Of a stretch of DNA of 64,000 bases, positions 8,437 through 19,374 are shown in pieces. This stretch comes from Methanoregula sp. UBA247. Lineage in GTDB: Archaea > Halobacteriota > Methanomicrobia > Methanomicrobiales > Methanospirillaceae. A program made the translations under genes and the position numbers. Where the stretch lies: the NCBI GenBank assembly GCA_002495055.1, contig DADR01000004.1, positions 1-64,000 of the forward strand, written 5' to 3'. The notes below the pieces were generated by a model, which saw only the letters and a list, made by a program, of their open reading frames with translations, had not been told where the DNA came from and ran no database searches. The number at the start of each line of letters is the position of its first letter. Position 1 is the stretch's first letter.

Positions 8437-8913
8437 ATGGACCCGGTAAAAATCCCCAAAATGCCAAAAGCGGAGTATGACTCCCTCATCAAGCGCCAGA
8501 ATGTATCACGGATTGCTTTTTGTGCGGGTGGAGCCCCCTACATAGCACCATTTATGTACGTTTTTGACGGGAAGTACCTGTATTTTCTCTCAACAAAATA
8601 TGGCAGGAAGATTGAGTATTTCAGAAGTAATCCCCGGATCTCTGTCGAGATCGAGGAATATGCACCCGATCTCTCCTCCTTTACCTTTGTGAGCCTGCAG
8701 GGTTCCCTGGAAGAGGTGCAGACACCCGCACAGAAAAAGAAGGTCCGGGAGCTCTTTGTCGAAATGATCAGGAGCAGGAAGCTCTCGATGCGGGTGCTGA
8801 GTGCTTTCGGTCATTCTCCTGTCGATCCCCCGGAAGCAATCGTCAACGAGGAACGATCGATGGTCTGGAAACTGGTGGGCGTGAAAGATATTGTTGCGCT
8901 GAAAAACGGGTAA
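8437..8913 (+). CDS. Pyridoxamine 5'-phosphate oxidase-family flavoprotein
   Basis: 158 residues from the ATG at 8437, preceded by a GTGGTGAC ribosome binding site. It has the split-barrel FMN-binding pattern: VSRIAFCAGGAPYIAPFMYVFDGKYLYF, then the strand KIEYFRSNPRISVEI and VSLQGSLEEV. It belongs to the NimA/PPOX-like group whose members bind flavin or, in some cases, heme; the ligand cannot be decided here. It is a single gene followed by a hairpin plus T-run terminator. Confidence 0.85.
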   Translation: MDPVKIPKMPKAEYDSLIKRQNVSRIAFCAGGAPYIAPFMYVFDGKYLYFLSTKYGRKIEYFRSNPRISVEIEEYAPDLSSFTFVSLQGSLEEVQTPAQKKKVRELFVEMIRSRKLSMRVLSAFGHSPVDPPEAIVNEERSMVWKLVGVKDIVALKNG

Positions 8914-8936
8914 GGTTCGGTAGTAATCCAAAAAAC

Positions 8937-8965
8937 CCTGATTCACCTTCAGGATTCTTTTTTTT
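8937..8965 (+). terminator. Hairpin plus T-run terminator
   Basis: Short stem CCTGA (8937-8941) with TCAGG (8949-8953), followed after four bases by a run of eight T (8958-8965). It lies 24 bases after the stop of the PPOX-family gene. T-runs terminate archaeal RNA polymerase; the stem is modest. Confidence 0.45.
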
Positions 8966-9022
8966 ATTTCAACTATTGGCAGGAAACCCTCATTTATTAC
9001 CTGCACCGTCCCATTGGGCAGT

Positions 9023-9613
9023 ATGCGTAAAGTTCTTCTGGTGGCTTCTGCCATGGCGATTATTCTGGTGCTGGCCCTGCTCCTCACCCAGTCCTCTGCT
9101 GAAACCATCCCCTATAGTATCAAAGGAACGTCCGGCGAGATCGAGTTCCGGCAGTACCCTTCGCTGGTTCTCGCAACAACAGATAACTCACCAAACGATG
9201 CCGGTTTCAACCTGCTCTTTGCCTACATCTCCGGCAGCAACAAAGCCCGAGATAAAATCCCGATGACCGCTCCCGTAATAACCTCACAAAAGATCCCGAT
9301 GACCTCTCCGGTAGTTTCCAATGCTACGTCCATGTCGTTTGTGATGCCCGCAGGAAAAACGCGTGAGGAGACCCCCGATCCGCTGGACAGCCGGGTACGG
9401 ATCGTGACGCTGCCGGAACGGGAGATTGCCGTTATCCGGTTTTCGGGATATGCCTCCCCACAAGAGGTGGATGCGGTAACGTCAAGGTTGCAGGACGGGC
9501 TGAAAAAGGGCGGGATTGAGACTGAGGGCCAGCCGTTTCTGATGCGGTATGATACCCCGTGGATGCCCGGTTTTTTGAGGCGGAATGAGGTGGCAATAGA
9601 GATCCGGCGGTAG
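9023..9613 (+). CDS. SOUL-family heme-binding protein, membrane-anchored or exported
   Basis: 196 residues from the ATG at 9023. An N-terminal hydrophobic helix (LLVASAMAIILVLALLLT) ending near SSAE is a signal peptide or anchor. It is followed by a SOUL domain: YSIKGTSGEIEFRQYPSLVLATT, the tandem IPMTAPV and IPMTSPVV motifs, and RFSGYAS. SOUL proteins bind heme or other tetrapyrroles. It stands alone, but with katG and the ahb genes further along it is a further sign that this cell makes and handles heme. Confidence 0.88.
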   Translation: MRKVLLVASAMAIILVLALLLTQSSAETIPYSIKGTSGEIEFRQYPSLVLATTDNSPNDAGFNLLFAYISGSNKARDKIPMTAPVITSQKIPMTSPVVSNATSMSFVMPAGKTREETPDPLDSRVRIVTLPEREIAVIRFSGYASPQEVDAVTSRLQDGLKKGGIETEGQPFLMRYDTPWMPGFLRRNEVAIEIRR

Positions 9614-9801
9614 CGGTCCGTCGTTCACACCGGTTCTCCGGCCTTTATATTCCCAGGCATTCAGGTAAAAAAATTTAAGGGACCATGAATGATTTGTCAG
9701 ACCTCCATGGGAGCTCCTCATGCCAGGTTATGCCCTGTTAACAACCCTTATCACCCATCCCGTTCACAGATTCAAGATAACCATACGGAAATCCTGAGAC
9801 C

Positions 9802-11028
9802 ATGAAACCGTTCCTGCCCGCACTTGCCTGCCTTCTCGTCCTGTTCCTGGCCATTGCCCCGGTACAGGCAGAAAACCCAACCGTCATCGTTGCCGACTAC
9901 ACCATCTCGCCCTCGGTCCTGCAACCGGGCGATGTCGGGACCATCACGGCGGTTATCAAGAATACCGCCACGATAGCAAATATCAGGGAAAATATCCAGT
10001 CTGCCGGTTCTGAAACAATAAAAAGCACGGATATTAATGTAAATATCGAGAGTGTCCAGCTGGAATCTAAAGATGTGGAAGTTGTTTCCGGAAACTATAA
10101 ACAGGTGGGAGAAATAGGGCCGGGGCAGTCCATCCCCATCACGTTCCTGATCCGGGCACCGGCACAGGACGGCATTTATTTCCCGGAGATATGGATTGAC
10201 GTGACGGGAGGCGAGAGTGTCCGCCAACCGATTCCGGTTAATGTCAATACCCAGATTGCCATCCTGAAAAAACCTGCAATAACCGTATCAAAAACGATAC
10301 CGGATAGTGTGAATCCCGGCGATGATTTCCCGGTGCGTGTCATCCTTGAAAACAACGGGCTTTCCGGTGCAGATGAAATTGTTATCTCTGTGAATTCAAG
10401 TACGAGCACCATTGCTCCCAAAACTGCCAACAACTATCACTTTAACCGCCTTTCAAAGGGAGAGAAGGTAATCCTTGATATGAATTTTGCCACCGATAAA
10501 AATGCCCCTCTTGGCCTGAGCCCCGTTACCCTGACAATCAGGTTTGCCAATGCAGATGGCTCCTATACTACACAGACAGAAACACTGGGAATCCCAATTA
10601 AGGGGAAGGCAACTATTGGCATTGCATCACTTTCAACGGATCCGGAGCAGATAAAAAAAGGAGACCCGGTGAATCTCATCATCCGCCTGGAAAATACCGG
10701 CACTGATAATGCAAATTCTGTCAAGGCAAGCATCGATCTTCCCATGAGCGGCGGCAAGGAAGCCTACGTGGGAAAAATCGAGCCGAATAACGATGCCCCT
10801 GCAGTATTTTCCCTGCAGGCCGGGGATTTCGGGAATTATGCCTACAACCTCACGGTTGAATACCAGGATGATTACGGCATGCATACGAAGACCGAGCGTC
10901 TCACGATGACCGTCCTTGACGGCAATGGAACCTGGCTCCTCATTACTGTTCTCCTTCTTTTAGTGGCAGCTGGTGGGGCAGGGTACTGGTATTTTATTCT
11001 CCGTAAAAAGGGAACCAGCGATGCTTGA
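9802..11028 (+). CDS. Secreted, C-terminally anchored CARDB/COG1361-like surface protein
   Basis: 408 residues. It has a Sec signal peptide (ALACLLVLFLAIAPVQAEN), a large extracellular part of about three Ig-like beta-sandwich domains of the COG1361/CARDB type (repeated PGDVGTITAVIKNT, NPGDDFPVRVILENNG and KKGDPVNLIIRLENTG), a transmembrane helix (LLITVLLLLVAAGGAGYWYF) and a short basic tail. It overlaps the ABC permease gene by 8 bases and is the first gene of a three-gene unit with permease and ATPase. It is probably the extracytoplasmic partner of that transporter; the substrate is unknown. Confidence 0.88.
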   Translation: MKPFLPALACLLVLFLAIAPVQAENPTVIVADYTISPSVLQPGDVGTITAVIKNTATIANIRENIQSAGSETIKSTDINVNIESVQLESKDVEVVSGNYKQVGEIGPGQSIPITFLIRAPAQDGIYFPEIWIDVTGGESVRQPIPVNVNTQIAILKKPAITVSKTIPDSVNPGDDFPVRVILENNGLSGADEIVISVNSSTSTIAPKTANNYHFNRLSKGEKVILDMNFATDKNAPLGLSPVTLTIRFANADGSYTTQTETLGIPIKGKATIGIASLSTDPEQIKKGDPVNLIIRLENTGTDNANSVKASIDLPMSGGKEAYVGKIEPNNDAPAVFSLQAGDFGNYAYNLTVEYQDDYGMHTKTERLTMTVLDGNGTWLLITVLLLLVAAGGAGYWYFILRKKGTSDA

Positions 11029-12223
11029 GGAAGAGCAGGTTGCTTTTTTCCTCGCATCGCGCCTTATTACCCGGGGAAATAAGGGGACCCTCCTGTTAAC
11101 CATCATGATTATCGCGATGGTCTTTGTCAACCTTATCTTCCTCCCTTCCATTATTGCCGGCATTGTGGTGCTCTTCAACCAGCAGAATATTGATTACAGT
11201 TACGGGAACCTGGTCATCGAGCCCCGTGAGGACCAGCTGCTCATCACCCGTGTCGGGGAACTCCAGCAGAAGATCAACCGGGTTCCCGGGGTTGTTGCAA
11301 GTACTCCACGGTATTCCGGTGCAGCAACCATTGTCAGCAAGGGAAAATCCACGACACCGCTCCTGATCGCGATCAACCCCGATGATGAAAAACAGGTGCT
11401 GAAGATCCATACCGGAATTGCCAGCGGGGATTACCTGAACGATGGCGATACCGGGCAGATACTGATAGGCACCACCCTTGCCGGCAACAAAGACCAGACA
11501 GTGGACAGAACGCCAACGCTCGGGGGTGTGGACGTGGGAAAGACGGTTGAGGTCACCTTCAGGAACGGGGTAACCCGGCAGTACCGCATCAAGGGAATCA
11601 TTGCATCCGGACAGTTCAGTGTCGACTCCAGTGCCTTCATCACGAGAAAGGAACTGGATTCTGTACTGGGTACAACGGATACAGCAAACCAGATCCTGGT
11701 GAGGACGCAGACAACCGGCAAAGAGGAGGCCATGCGCATCACCCTGATGCAGTACGGGATCCAGGAAAAGATCTGGACCTGGCAGGACAAATCCGCTGAT
11801 TTTTTAAAATCCATCGTCGGCAGCTTTGACATCATTAACGTCATCAGCACGATCGTCAGCCTTGTCATCGCGGTGGTGGTCATCTTCATTGTCATCTTCA
11901 TCAATACCGTGTACCGCAGAAAGCAGATAGGGATCCTGCAGGCAATCGGGATTGACCGGTCGATCATCATCAAGTCCTACATTTTCCAGGCGCTGTTCAT
12001 CTTTGCCAGCGGCACCCTTGCGGGATGCGCCCTGCTCTTTGTGCTGCTCCAGTACCTCACCGCTTCGCCGCTGGTGTTTCCCGGAGGACCGGTGGCCCCG
12101 GTTCTTGAACCGATGCTGCTCTTCCGGGCAATTGCCAGCCTGTTTATTGTATCGCTGATTGCCGGCTTCCTGCCATCGTGGCTGACCACCCGGGAGGATC
12201 TCCTCTCGGCAATAAGGGGGTAA
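11021..12223 (+). CDS. FtsX/MacB-type ABC transporter permease
   Basis: 400 residues from the ATG at 11021 (MLEEEQVAFF), which overlaps the end of the upstream surface-protein gene. TM1 is at about residues 25-50, then a large extracellular MacB-PCD-like domain (VPGVVASTPRYSG, GDTGQILIGTTLAGN), then three TMs at the C-terminus (about 285-310, 330-360, 365-390) forming the FtsX domain. Such permeases act as mechanotransmission or lipoprotein/peptide export systems. The ATPase follows after one base. Confidence 0.92.
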   Translation: MLEEEQVAFFLASRLITRGNKGTLLLTIMIIAMVFVNLIFLPSIIAGIVVLFNQQNIDYSYGNLVIEPREDQLLITRVGELQQKINRVPGVVASTPRYSGAATIVSKGKSTTPLLIAINPDDEKQVLKIHTGIASGDYLNDGDTGQILIGTTLAGNKDQTVDRTPTLGGVDVGKTVEVTFRNGVTRQYRIKGIIASGQFSVDSSAFITRKELDSVLGTTDTANQILVRTQTTGKEEAMRITLMQYGIQEKIWTWQDKSADFLKSIVGSFDIINVISTIVSLVIAVVVIFIVIFINTVYRRKQIGILQAIGIDRSIIIKSYIFQALFIFASGTLAGCALLFVLLQYLTASPLVFPGGPVAPVLEPMLLFRAIASLFIVSLIAGFLPSWLTTREDLLSAIRG

Positions 12224-12224
12224 C

Positions 12225-12899
12225 ATGATCATCGGCAGCAACCTTGCAAAGATTTACGGCAAAGGCAGTGTCGAGGTCCGGGCACTGGACGGCGTGGACA
12301 TCAGTATCCGGAAAGGGGAATTCGTGGGTATTACCGGTGCGAGCGGCAGTGGCAAGTCGACCCTGCTCCACCTGCTCGGGCTCCTTGACCGCCCGACATC
12401 CGGTAGTCTCATTATCGATGGCGTTGAAGTCGCATCCTTAAACGAGCGGCAGCGGACGCTCTTCCGCTTAAACCGGCTCGGGTATGTCTTCCAGGACTAT
12501 GCCCTCGTCCCCGAACTGACTGCGGAGGAGAACATCTATCTCCCGTCCAAGGTGCGGGGCATGACCGTGAAGGAATGCACCCGGGCCTGCCGGGACATCC
12601 TCGGCCTTGTCGGGCTTAAGGACCGGGTCAGCTTTCTGCCCGGAGAGATGTCCGGCGGAGAGCAGCAGCGGGTTGCCATTGCCCGGGCACTCATCAACAA
12701 CCCCGCCATCCTCCTTGCCGATGAGCCGTGCGCAAACCTGGACACCCGTAACTCTACCGTGATCCTTGAGCTGATCAGGAAACTGAACAAAGAACTGGAC
12801 CAGACCGTGGTCATGGTCTCGCACGAGGAGTGGCACCAGAAATATTTCGACCGGGTCGTCGTTATGCAGGACGGGAAGATCGTGAGCGGCGGGGAATAA
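12225..12899 (+). CDS. LolD/MacB-type ABC transporter ATP-binding protein
   Basis: 224 residues with Walker A GASGSGKST (about residue 39), Q-loop FQDYALVPEL, signature SGGEQQRVAIARAL, Walker B ILLADEP and H-loop VMVSHEE. Typical MacB/LolD ATPase that energises the neighbouring FtsX-like permease on the cytoplasmic face. Start one base after the permease stop. All catalytic motifs are intact. Confidence 0.95.
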   Translation: MIIGSNLAKIYGKGSVEVRALDGVDISIRKGEFVGITGASGSGKSTLLHLLGLLDRPTSGSLIIDGVEVASLNERQRTLFRLNRLGYVFQDYALVPELTAEENIYLPSKVRGMTVKECTRACRDILGLVGLKDRVSFLPGEMSGGEQQRVAIARALINNPAILLADEPCANLDTRNSTVILELIRKLNKELDQTVVMVSHEEWHQKYFDRVVVMQDGKIVSGGE

Positions 12900-13077
12900 G
12901 GCCAGACCTTTCGGGAGCGGGGGCATGCCCGGTTGCAACACATCCCTCACCAGAGAGCTTGCATTTTTTGCGGTATTTCTTTGCGTTTCTCGAAAAAATC
13001 AAAAGGATATAAGCAAACCAAGATATATCCATCACAAACCCTCTAATCCCTCGTTTACCAATAACCAAGGAGAATGG

Positions 13078-13143
13078 ATGTTTTCAATCCTCTACAGCGA
13101 CGATGACCCAGGTCTTTTGGATATCGGCAAGCTCTTTTCATAG
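13078..13143 (+). pseudogene. Remnant of a response-regulator/histidine-kinase gene start
   Basis: A good ribosome binding site (AAGGAGAATGG) leads into 21 codons, MFSILYSDDDPGLLDIGKLF, which match the N-terminal receiver-domain start (usually ILYVDDEPGLLELGKLF) of Methanomicrobiales signalling proteins. A TAG follows at once and the rest of the receiver cannot be found downstream. The flanking 12900-13440 stretch holds no other gene that I can support. Confidence 0.6.
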
Positions 13144-13440
13144 GGAGGGGAAGTCGCGCTCTTCGGTACCGGTCGAGAACCAGACAAATCACCCGGTCTT
13201 CCTGCCGATTTCCTGAAGATATTCGCCCATAGGTATTTATGATGTCCTTTGTCACCGTGAATTTCCACGAAGATCCCCGAATCCCTGATGATGAAATTTA
13301 CCCAAAGCACCATGTATAACAAAAGTATCTATGGTATAGTACTGGTGTGTTTCATTGAACTTCAGTAATTATCCAACCGTTCCAACTGTGGTGTTGTACT
13401 ACATCGATATAGTACCAATGACCGGAAAAATGGGATACAC

Positions 13441-14823
13441 ATGTACCGTGCAGGAGTGGTGCCGGTGATTACCCGTATCGATCCCGAGCGTGTCCGGATT
13501 CTCAATGATGCCAGAGTTCGAACCGGGGAGTATGTCTTATACTGGATGCAGTCCTCGCATCGCACGGAAGAGAACCCGGCACTCCGGTATGCAATTGAAC
13601 GGGCAGATCAGGCCCACCTCCCGCTGATCGTCTATTTCGGGCTCTGGCAGTCCTACCCGGAATCCAACCTCCGTCACTTCCGGTTCATGCTGGAAGGCCT
13701 CGCTGAAGTCGGACACTCACTAGAGTCCCTTGGAATCCGGTTCGTGCTCATGAATGAGCCCCCGGAAAAAGGCGCCTGTGCATTGGGGAAGAACGCGGCA
13801 GTCGTGATTGTCGACCGGGGCTACCTCCGGCAGCAGCAATCATGGTACCGTTCCGCTGCTGAACAGTGCCGCTGCCCGCTCGTGCAGGTCGAGGGAAACG
13901 TGGTAGTGCCAGTTGAATTGGCATCCCCAAAAGAAGAGTATTCGGCAGCTACATTCCGCCCTAAAATCACCCGCCAGCTGGACCGGTTTCTGCATCCTTG
14001 TGATGCAATCAGTCCGCAACATTCTTCCCTCTCGCTTGACCTCCCCTCGCTTGTTGCTGAAACAACCGATGCACTTCTATCCAGGCTCACCCTTGACAGC
14101 ACGGTTCCTGCTTCGGAATTGTTTACGGGAGGACCAGCGGAAGCGAACCGGCGGTTTGAGGAGTTCCTGCAACATCGACTGGAAGGGTTTACCCAGAACC
14201 GCAATGATCCCGGGGGGGATGGGGGTTCGGACATGAGCCCGTACCTCCATTTTGGTCAGGTATCACCGGTGACACTAGCTCTTCTCGCACAGGAACATGA
14301 CAGGAACAATACTCCAGCCTTTCTCGAAGAGCTGATCGTGCGCCGGGAACTTGCTGTAAATTTTGTCCGGTATAATGATCACTATGATTCCTTCGCATCA
14401 CTTCCTTCCTGGGCACAGAAAACGCTGGCACTGCATCAGGTTGACCAGCGAGAGTATGGGTATTCGCTCAATGAACTCGAGCGGGCTGCAACACACGATC
14501 CGTACTGGAATGCTGCCCAGCGGGAAATGATGAAGACAGGAAAGATGCAGGGCTACATGCGGATGTACTGGGGCAAGAAGATCCTCGAATGGAGTAGAAC
14601 ACCGCAGGACGCTTACTCAGCTGCCCTGCATCTCAATAATAAATATGAGATAGACGGACGGGATCCCAACGGATACGCCGGGGTTGCCTGGTGCTTTGGC
14701 AAACATGATCGCCCGTGGGGGGAACGCCCGGTCTTCGGCATGGTACGGTATATGAATGCGCAGGGACTCACGCGAAAATTTTCCATGGATCGGTATCTCG
14801 AAAGGGTCGGGCAGGTACAGTGA
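13441..14823 (+). CDS. phr: Deoxyribodipyrimidine photolyase, class II
   Basis: 460 residues. The N-terminal alpha/beta domain begins VRTGEYVLYWMQSSHRTEENPAL. The C-terminal FAD domain has class II hallmarks: HFGQVSP, FLEELIVRRELAVNF, GKMQGYMRMYWGKKILEW and DGRDPNGYAGVAWCFGKHD. It repairs cyclobutane pyrimidine dimers with blue light. The start is either the ATG at 13441 or, more likely by its GGAG ribosome binding site, the GTG at 13465. It is flanked by remnants of a receiver-domain gene and of a different photolyase-like gene, so this is an unstable region around an intact gene. Confidence 0.95.
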   Translation: MYRAGVVPVITRIDPERVRILNDARVRTGEYVLYWMQSSHRTEENPALRYAIERADQAHLPLIVYFGLWQSYPESNLRHFRFMLEGLAEVGHSLESLGIRFVLMNEPPEKGACALGKNAAVVIVDRGYLRQQQSWYRSAAEQCRCPLVQVEGNVVVPVELASPKEEYSAATFRPKITRQLDRFLHPCDAISPQHSSLSLDLPSLVAETTDALLSRLTLDSTVPASELFTGGPAEANRRFEEFLQHRLEGFTQNRNDPGGDGGSDMSPYLHFGQVSPVTLALLAQEHDRNNTPAFLEELIVRRELAVNFVRYNDHYDSFASLPSWAQKTLALHQVDQREYGYSLNELERAATHDPYWNAAQREMMKTGKMQGYMRMYWGKKILEWSRTPQDAYSAALHLNNKYEIDGRDPNGYAGVAWCFGKHDRPWGERPVFGMVRYMNAQGLTRKFSMDRYLERVGQVQ

Positions 14824-14979
14824 AGACCGATTGATAGTATTGTCTAAGCGGGAACTCGGATGAAACCGGTGCTGCCCCTCCCAGAAAAATAAACAGTTCA
14901 TGCCATTACCGGGTTTCTTTGGTTTCCTTTCGCCAGAGGGAGACTGCACCATATCTGAACATGCCCCGGTTGAGGTGAG

Positions 14980-15174
14980 CTAATTTTCTGCTTTTGCGAT
15001 TATCGGGGCCCGTTTCTCTTCCGGCATGCGGGTCAGATACGTAATGAAGGGGGCTATCCGCGGATTATGCTCAAATATATCGCGGGGGACATACAGGAAA
15101 CGCCAGTAGAGGGTATCCCAGAGATCACACCATGGACCTTCCTGGTAATTACTCATCTTCAGCACATACCGGGA
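14980..15174 (-). pseudogene. C-terminal fragment of an FeS-BCP/PhrB-type photolyase-related protein
   Basis: About 64 codons ending in TAG match the C-terminal end of the photolyase-related (Fe-S bacterial cryptochrome/photolyase) family: SRYVLKMSNYQEGPWC, then TLYWRFL and EHNPRIAPFITYLTRM. Intact members are about 500 residues. Upstream on the minus strand the similarity stops and no remainder is visible, so more than 85 percent of the gene is gone. It lies convergent to the intact class II photolyase. Confidence 0.65.
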
Positions 15175-15430
15175 ACCGGATATGGAACCTGGAAAAAGGA
15201 AAGTACTGAAAATTACTTGACAGATGGTGGGACCCCCTGGCAAAAAAACAATACAATAAAAGATGAACTGTACCTTCCGCTATTTCAGGAAACATACCAC
15301 CGTATTTCAGATACAAATATTCCCAATGTGCAGGTTCCAACCATGAATATAACATTGTATACTGCACAGAAAGTATCAGAGATTCAGGGTTCTCATCCCT
15401 TATCCGGAAAAAAAGATTTTGGTGATCAAT

Positions 15431-15721
15431 ATGTCCATTGAAAATATAAATGAAACCACTGTCTTTTCCATTGACGATCAGAATATCTGGGTAAAGGATA
15501 ATGACGGGCATGAAATAAATTCAATGAATAAACTGGAAGAAGGGCGGCTTTTAAATCCAATCCTTTTTGACATGATTACAGTGGGTGAGATGCGGCAGGG
15601 GAATGTCGTTTTCGCAGTTTCTGGAAATTCGCATTCCTAAACGCTGTTACTTTTCGATAGCGAGGGTGTTACGGTTTCCAATATCATTGAACTTGAAAGT
15701 ATTCAGACCGTGGAAAAATAA
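15431..15721 (+). pseudogene. Short beta-rich protein gene broken by an in-frame TAA
   Basis: A strong GGTGATC ribosome binding site precedes an ATG at 15431. The frame runs 69 codons (VFSIDDQNIWVKDNDGHEI, then LFDMITVGEMRQGNVVFAV) to TAA at 15638-15640. It continues in the same frame with TLLLFDSEGVTVSNIIELES to a second stop at 15719-15721. The pattern before and after the stop (GE-GNVVFAV-LTLLLFDS) resembles the end of DUF4352-like extracellular domains, so a single nonsense mutation seems likely. The assignment is tentative. The 15175-15430 stretch upstream shows nothing supportable. Confidence 0.5.
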
Positions 15722-15845
15722 TCAATGGATCCTGAAAACGGGAATACATTCGAATCTCTTCCTTTTTATCAGCATTAATCGTGCATTCATGGCTGCATGC
15801 CAGAAGTATTCTTGAAAAAATCACGGCTCTGCCCGAATCCCTATC

Positions 15846-15856
15846 TTATTAAATAT
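15846..15856 (+). promoter_or_regulatory. TATA-like box ahead of the catalase remnant and katG
   Basis: TTATTAAATAT lies 30 bases upstream of the ATG of the catalase remnant at 15886. This spacing would give a short leader and transcription through the remnant into katG. No other good TATA element was seen between 15722 and 16017. Confidence 0.4.
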
Positions 15857-15885
15857 GACCGTGGCAATTCTAGTTTTGATTAACC

Positions 15886-16016
15886 ATGGCGAAAAAAACC
15901 CTCACAACAGACCAGGGGATTCCGGTTGCGGACAACCAGAGATCCCTCACGACCAGGCAGCGTTGCCCTGTCGTTCTTCAGGATGTCCACCTGATCGAAA
16001 AACAGGAGACGACATT

Positions 16017-16020
<4 letters not shown>
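15886..16020 (+). pseudogene. N-terminal remnant of a monofunctional heme catalase, now a leader frame of katG
   Basis: 44 codons from ATG 15886: MAKKTLTTDQGIPVADNQ, then SLTTRQRCPVVLQDVHLIEK. This is the conserved start of monofunctional (KatA/KatE-type) catalases, where the next residues would be LAHFDRERIPERV. Instead the frame changes to QETTL and stops with TGA at 16018-16020, overlapping the katG ATG as ATGA. The rest of the catalase (about 450 codons) is absent. A deletion or recombination has joined the catalase promoter and first codons to a ribosome binding site (CAGGAGACGACATT) and katG. Confidence 0.75.
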
Positions 16021-18218
<2,198 letters not shown>

Positions 18219-18232
18219 CAAAAACGTCTTCA

Positions 18233-18310
18233 ATGGTGGAGAACCTCACAAAGGAGGACAAGGAACACGGCCAGAGGGTGGTAAAAGGGCTGAAACTTTT
18301 AACGGTGTAG
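18233..18310 (+). CDS. Possible 25-codon leader frame between katG and ahbD
   Basis: ATG 18233 opens 25 codons (MVENLTKEDKEHG, then LKLLTV) ending in TAG five bases before the GTG proposed for ahbD. It could be a short translated leader or merely spacer. No family is recognised. Confidence 0.2.
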   Translation: MVENLTKEDKEHGQRVVKGLKLLTV

Positions 18311-18315
18311 GGAAC

Positions 18316-19374
18316 GTGCCGCGTATCATCTCGTGGAACATCACGCTCAGGTGTCCCCTGAAGTGTTCCCACTGTTACGTGGACGCAGGCGTTGAGGAGG
18401 CAGACGGTGTGCTCTCCACAGAAGAGGCATTTTCCGTCATCGACCAGATACGGGCCACCGGCAAACCGGTTGTCGTACTGAGCGGAGGCGAACCGCTCCT
18501 CCGGAAAGACATCTATGAAATCGCACGCTATGGAACGGAGCAGGGACTCCGGATGGTCATGGGTACCAGCGGGTACTTTATCGACCATGATACTGCGATA
18601 AAATTACGGAATGCAGGAATCCGGGCTGTCGCCATCAGCCTGGATTCAAAAGATGCAGCCACACACGATTCGTTCCGTGGTCTGGACGGTGTATGGGAGC
18701 GAGCCGTGCAGGCCATCGGGTACTGCCGCAATGCAGGAATCGGAGTCCAGATCAACATGTCGGTGATGCGGTCTGCCATAAGCAACATCGGAGATGTGAT
18801 AGAACTCGGGACTTCCCTTGGTGTCCGTGATTACCAGCTCTTCTTCCCGGTCCCCACGGGCAGGGCCCGGCATATCGAGCCCCGCAGCCCGGAAGAATAC
18901 GAGGAACTGATCCGGCAGATCCTTATCCGGTATCGTGACAGCGATCTCAATATCCGCCCGACCTGTGCGCCGCAGTTCCGCAGGATCGCCGATGGGCTTG
19001 GTATCACCAATCCTGCATGGGGACGCGGCTGCCTTGCCGGCATCACCTACTGCCGGATATTTGCCAACGGTGATGTGACACCATGCCCGTACCTGCCGGT
19101 GAGTGCCGGCAATGTGCGAACGACGCCATTCTCAGAGATCTGGAACAATTCCCCGCTCTTTATCGCACTTCGCGATCCAGATAACCTAACCGGGAAGTGC
19201 GGGCGGTGTGATTTCAAAACGATTTGTGGCGGGTGCAGGGCCCGGGCATACCGGCTGGAAGATGCCGCCTCTCCGCTCTGGTGCGACGGCCTTGCAACGC
19301 CGGATACGCTCAAAGGTGAGTGCTGCGGAGAAGATCCGTGGTGCCCTTACGAACCCGGGGGGACTGCGATATGA
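18316..19374 (+). CDS. ahbD: Radical SAM heme synthase-like protein (Fe-coproporphyrin III decarboxylase, AhbD type)
   Basis: About 352 residues from the GTG at 18316. No ATG exists in frame upstream; a TTG at 18190 inside katG would give 394. The radical SAM cluster is CPLKCSHC (Cys 13, 17, 20), followed by SGGEPLLRKD. The C-terminal auxiliary-cluster part has GCLAGITYC, TPCPYLP, CGRCDFKTICGGCRARA and ends DPWCPY, as in AhbD. In archaea AhbD oxidatively decarboxylates Fe-coproporphyrin III to heme b. The stretch ECCGEDPWC adds cysteines and is longer than usual. It overlaps ahbA by ATGA. AhbC and AhbD were told apart by their C-terminal motifs, so a swap is possible. Confidence 0.82.
   Translation: MPRIISWNITLRCPLKCSHCYVDAGVEEADGVLSTEEAFSVIDQIRATGKPVVVLSGGEPLLRKDIYEIARYGTEQGLRMVMGTSGYFIDHDTAIKLRNAGIRAVAISLDSKDAATHDSFRGLDGVWERAVQAIGYCRNAGIGVQINMSVMRSAISNIGDVIELGTSLGVRDYQLFFPVPTGRARHIEPRSPEEYEELIRQILIRYRDSDLNIRPTCAPQFRRIADGLGITNPAWGRGCLAGITYCRIFANGDVTPCPYLPVSAGNVRTTPFSEIWNNSPLFIALRDPDNLTGKCGRCDFKTICGGCRARAYRLEDAASPLWCDGLATPDTLKGECCGEDPWCPYEPGGTAI

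Noticed and set aside
13092..13322. Minus-strand frame MLYMVLWVNFIIRDSG, considered as another kinase fragment
   Set aside because: No recognisable kinase or PAS motif could be matched.
15149..15511. 120-codon minus-strand frame next to the photolyase-related remnant
   Set aside because: It overlaps the remnant in another frame, and the plus-strand frame from 15431 has the better ribosome binding site.
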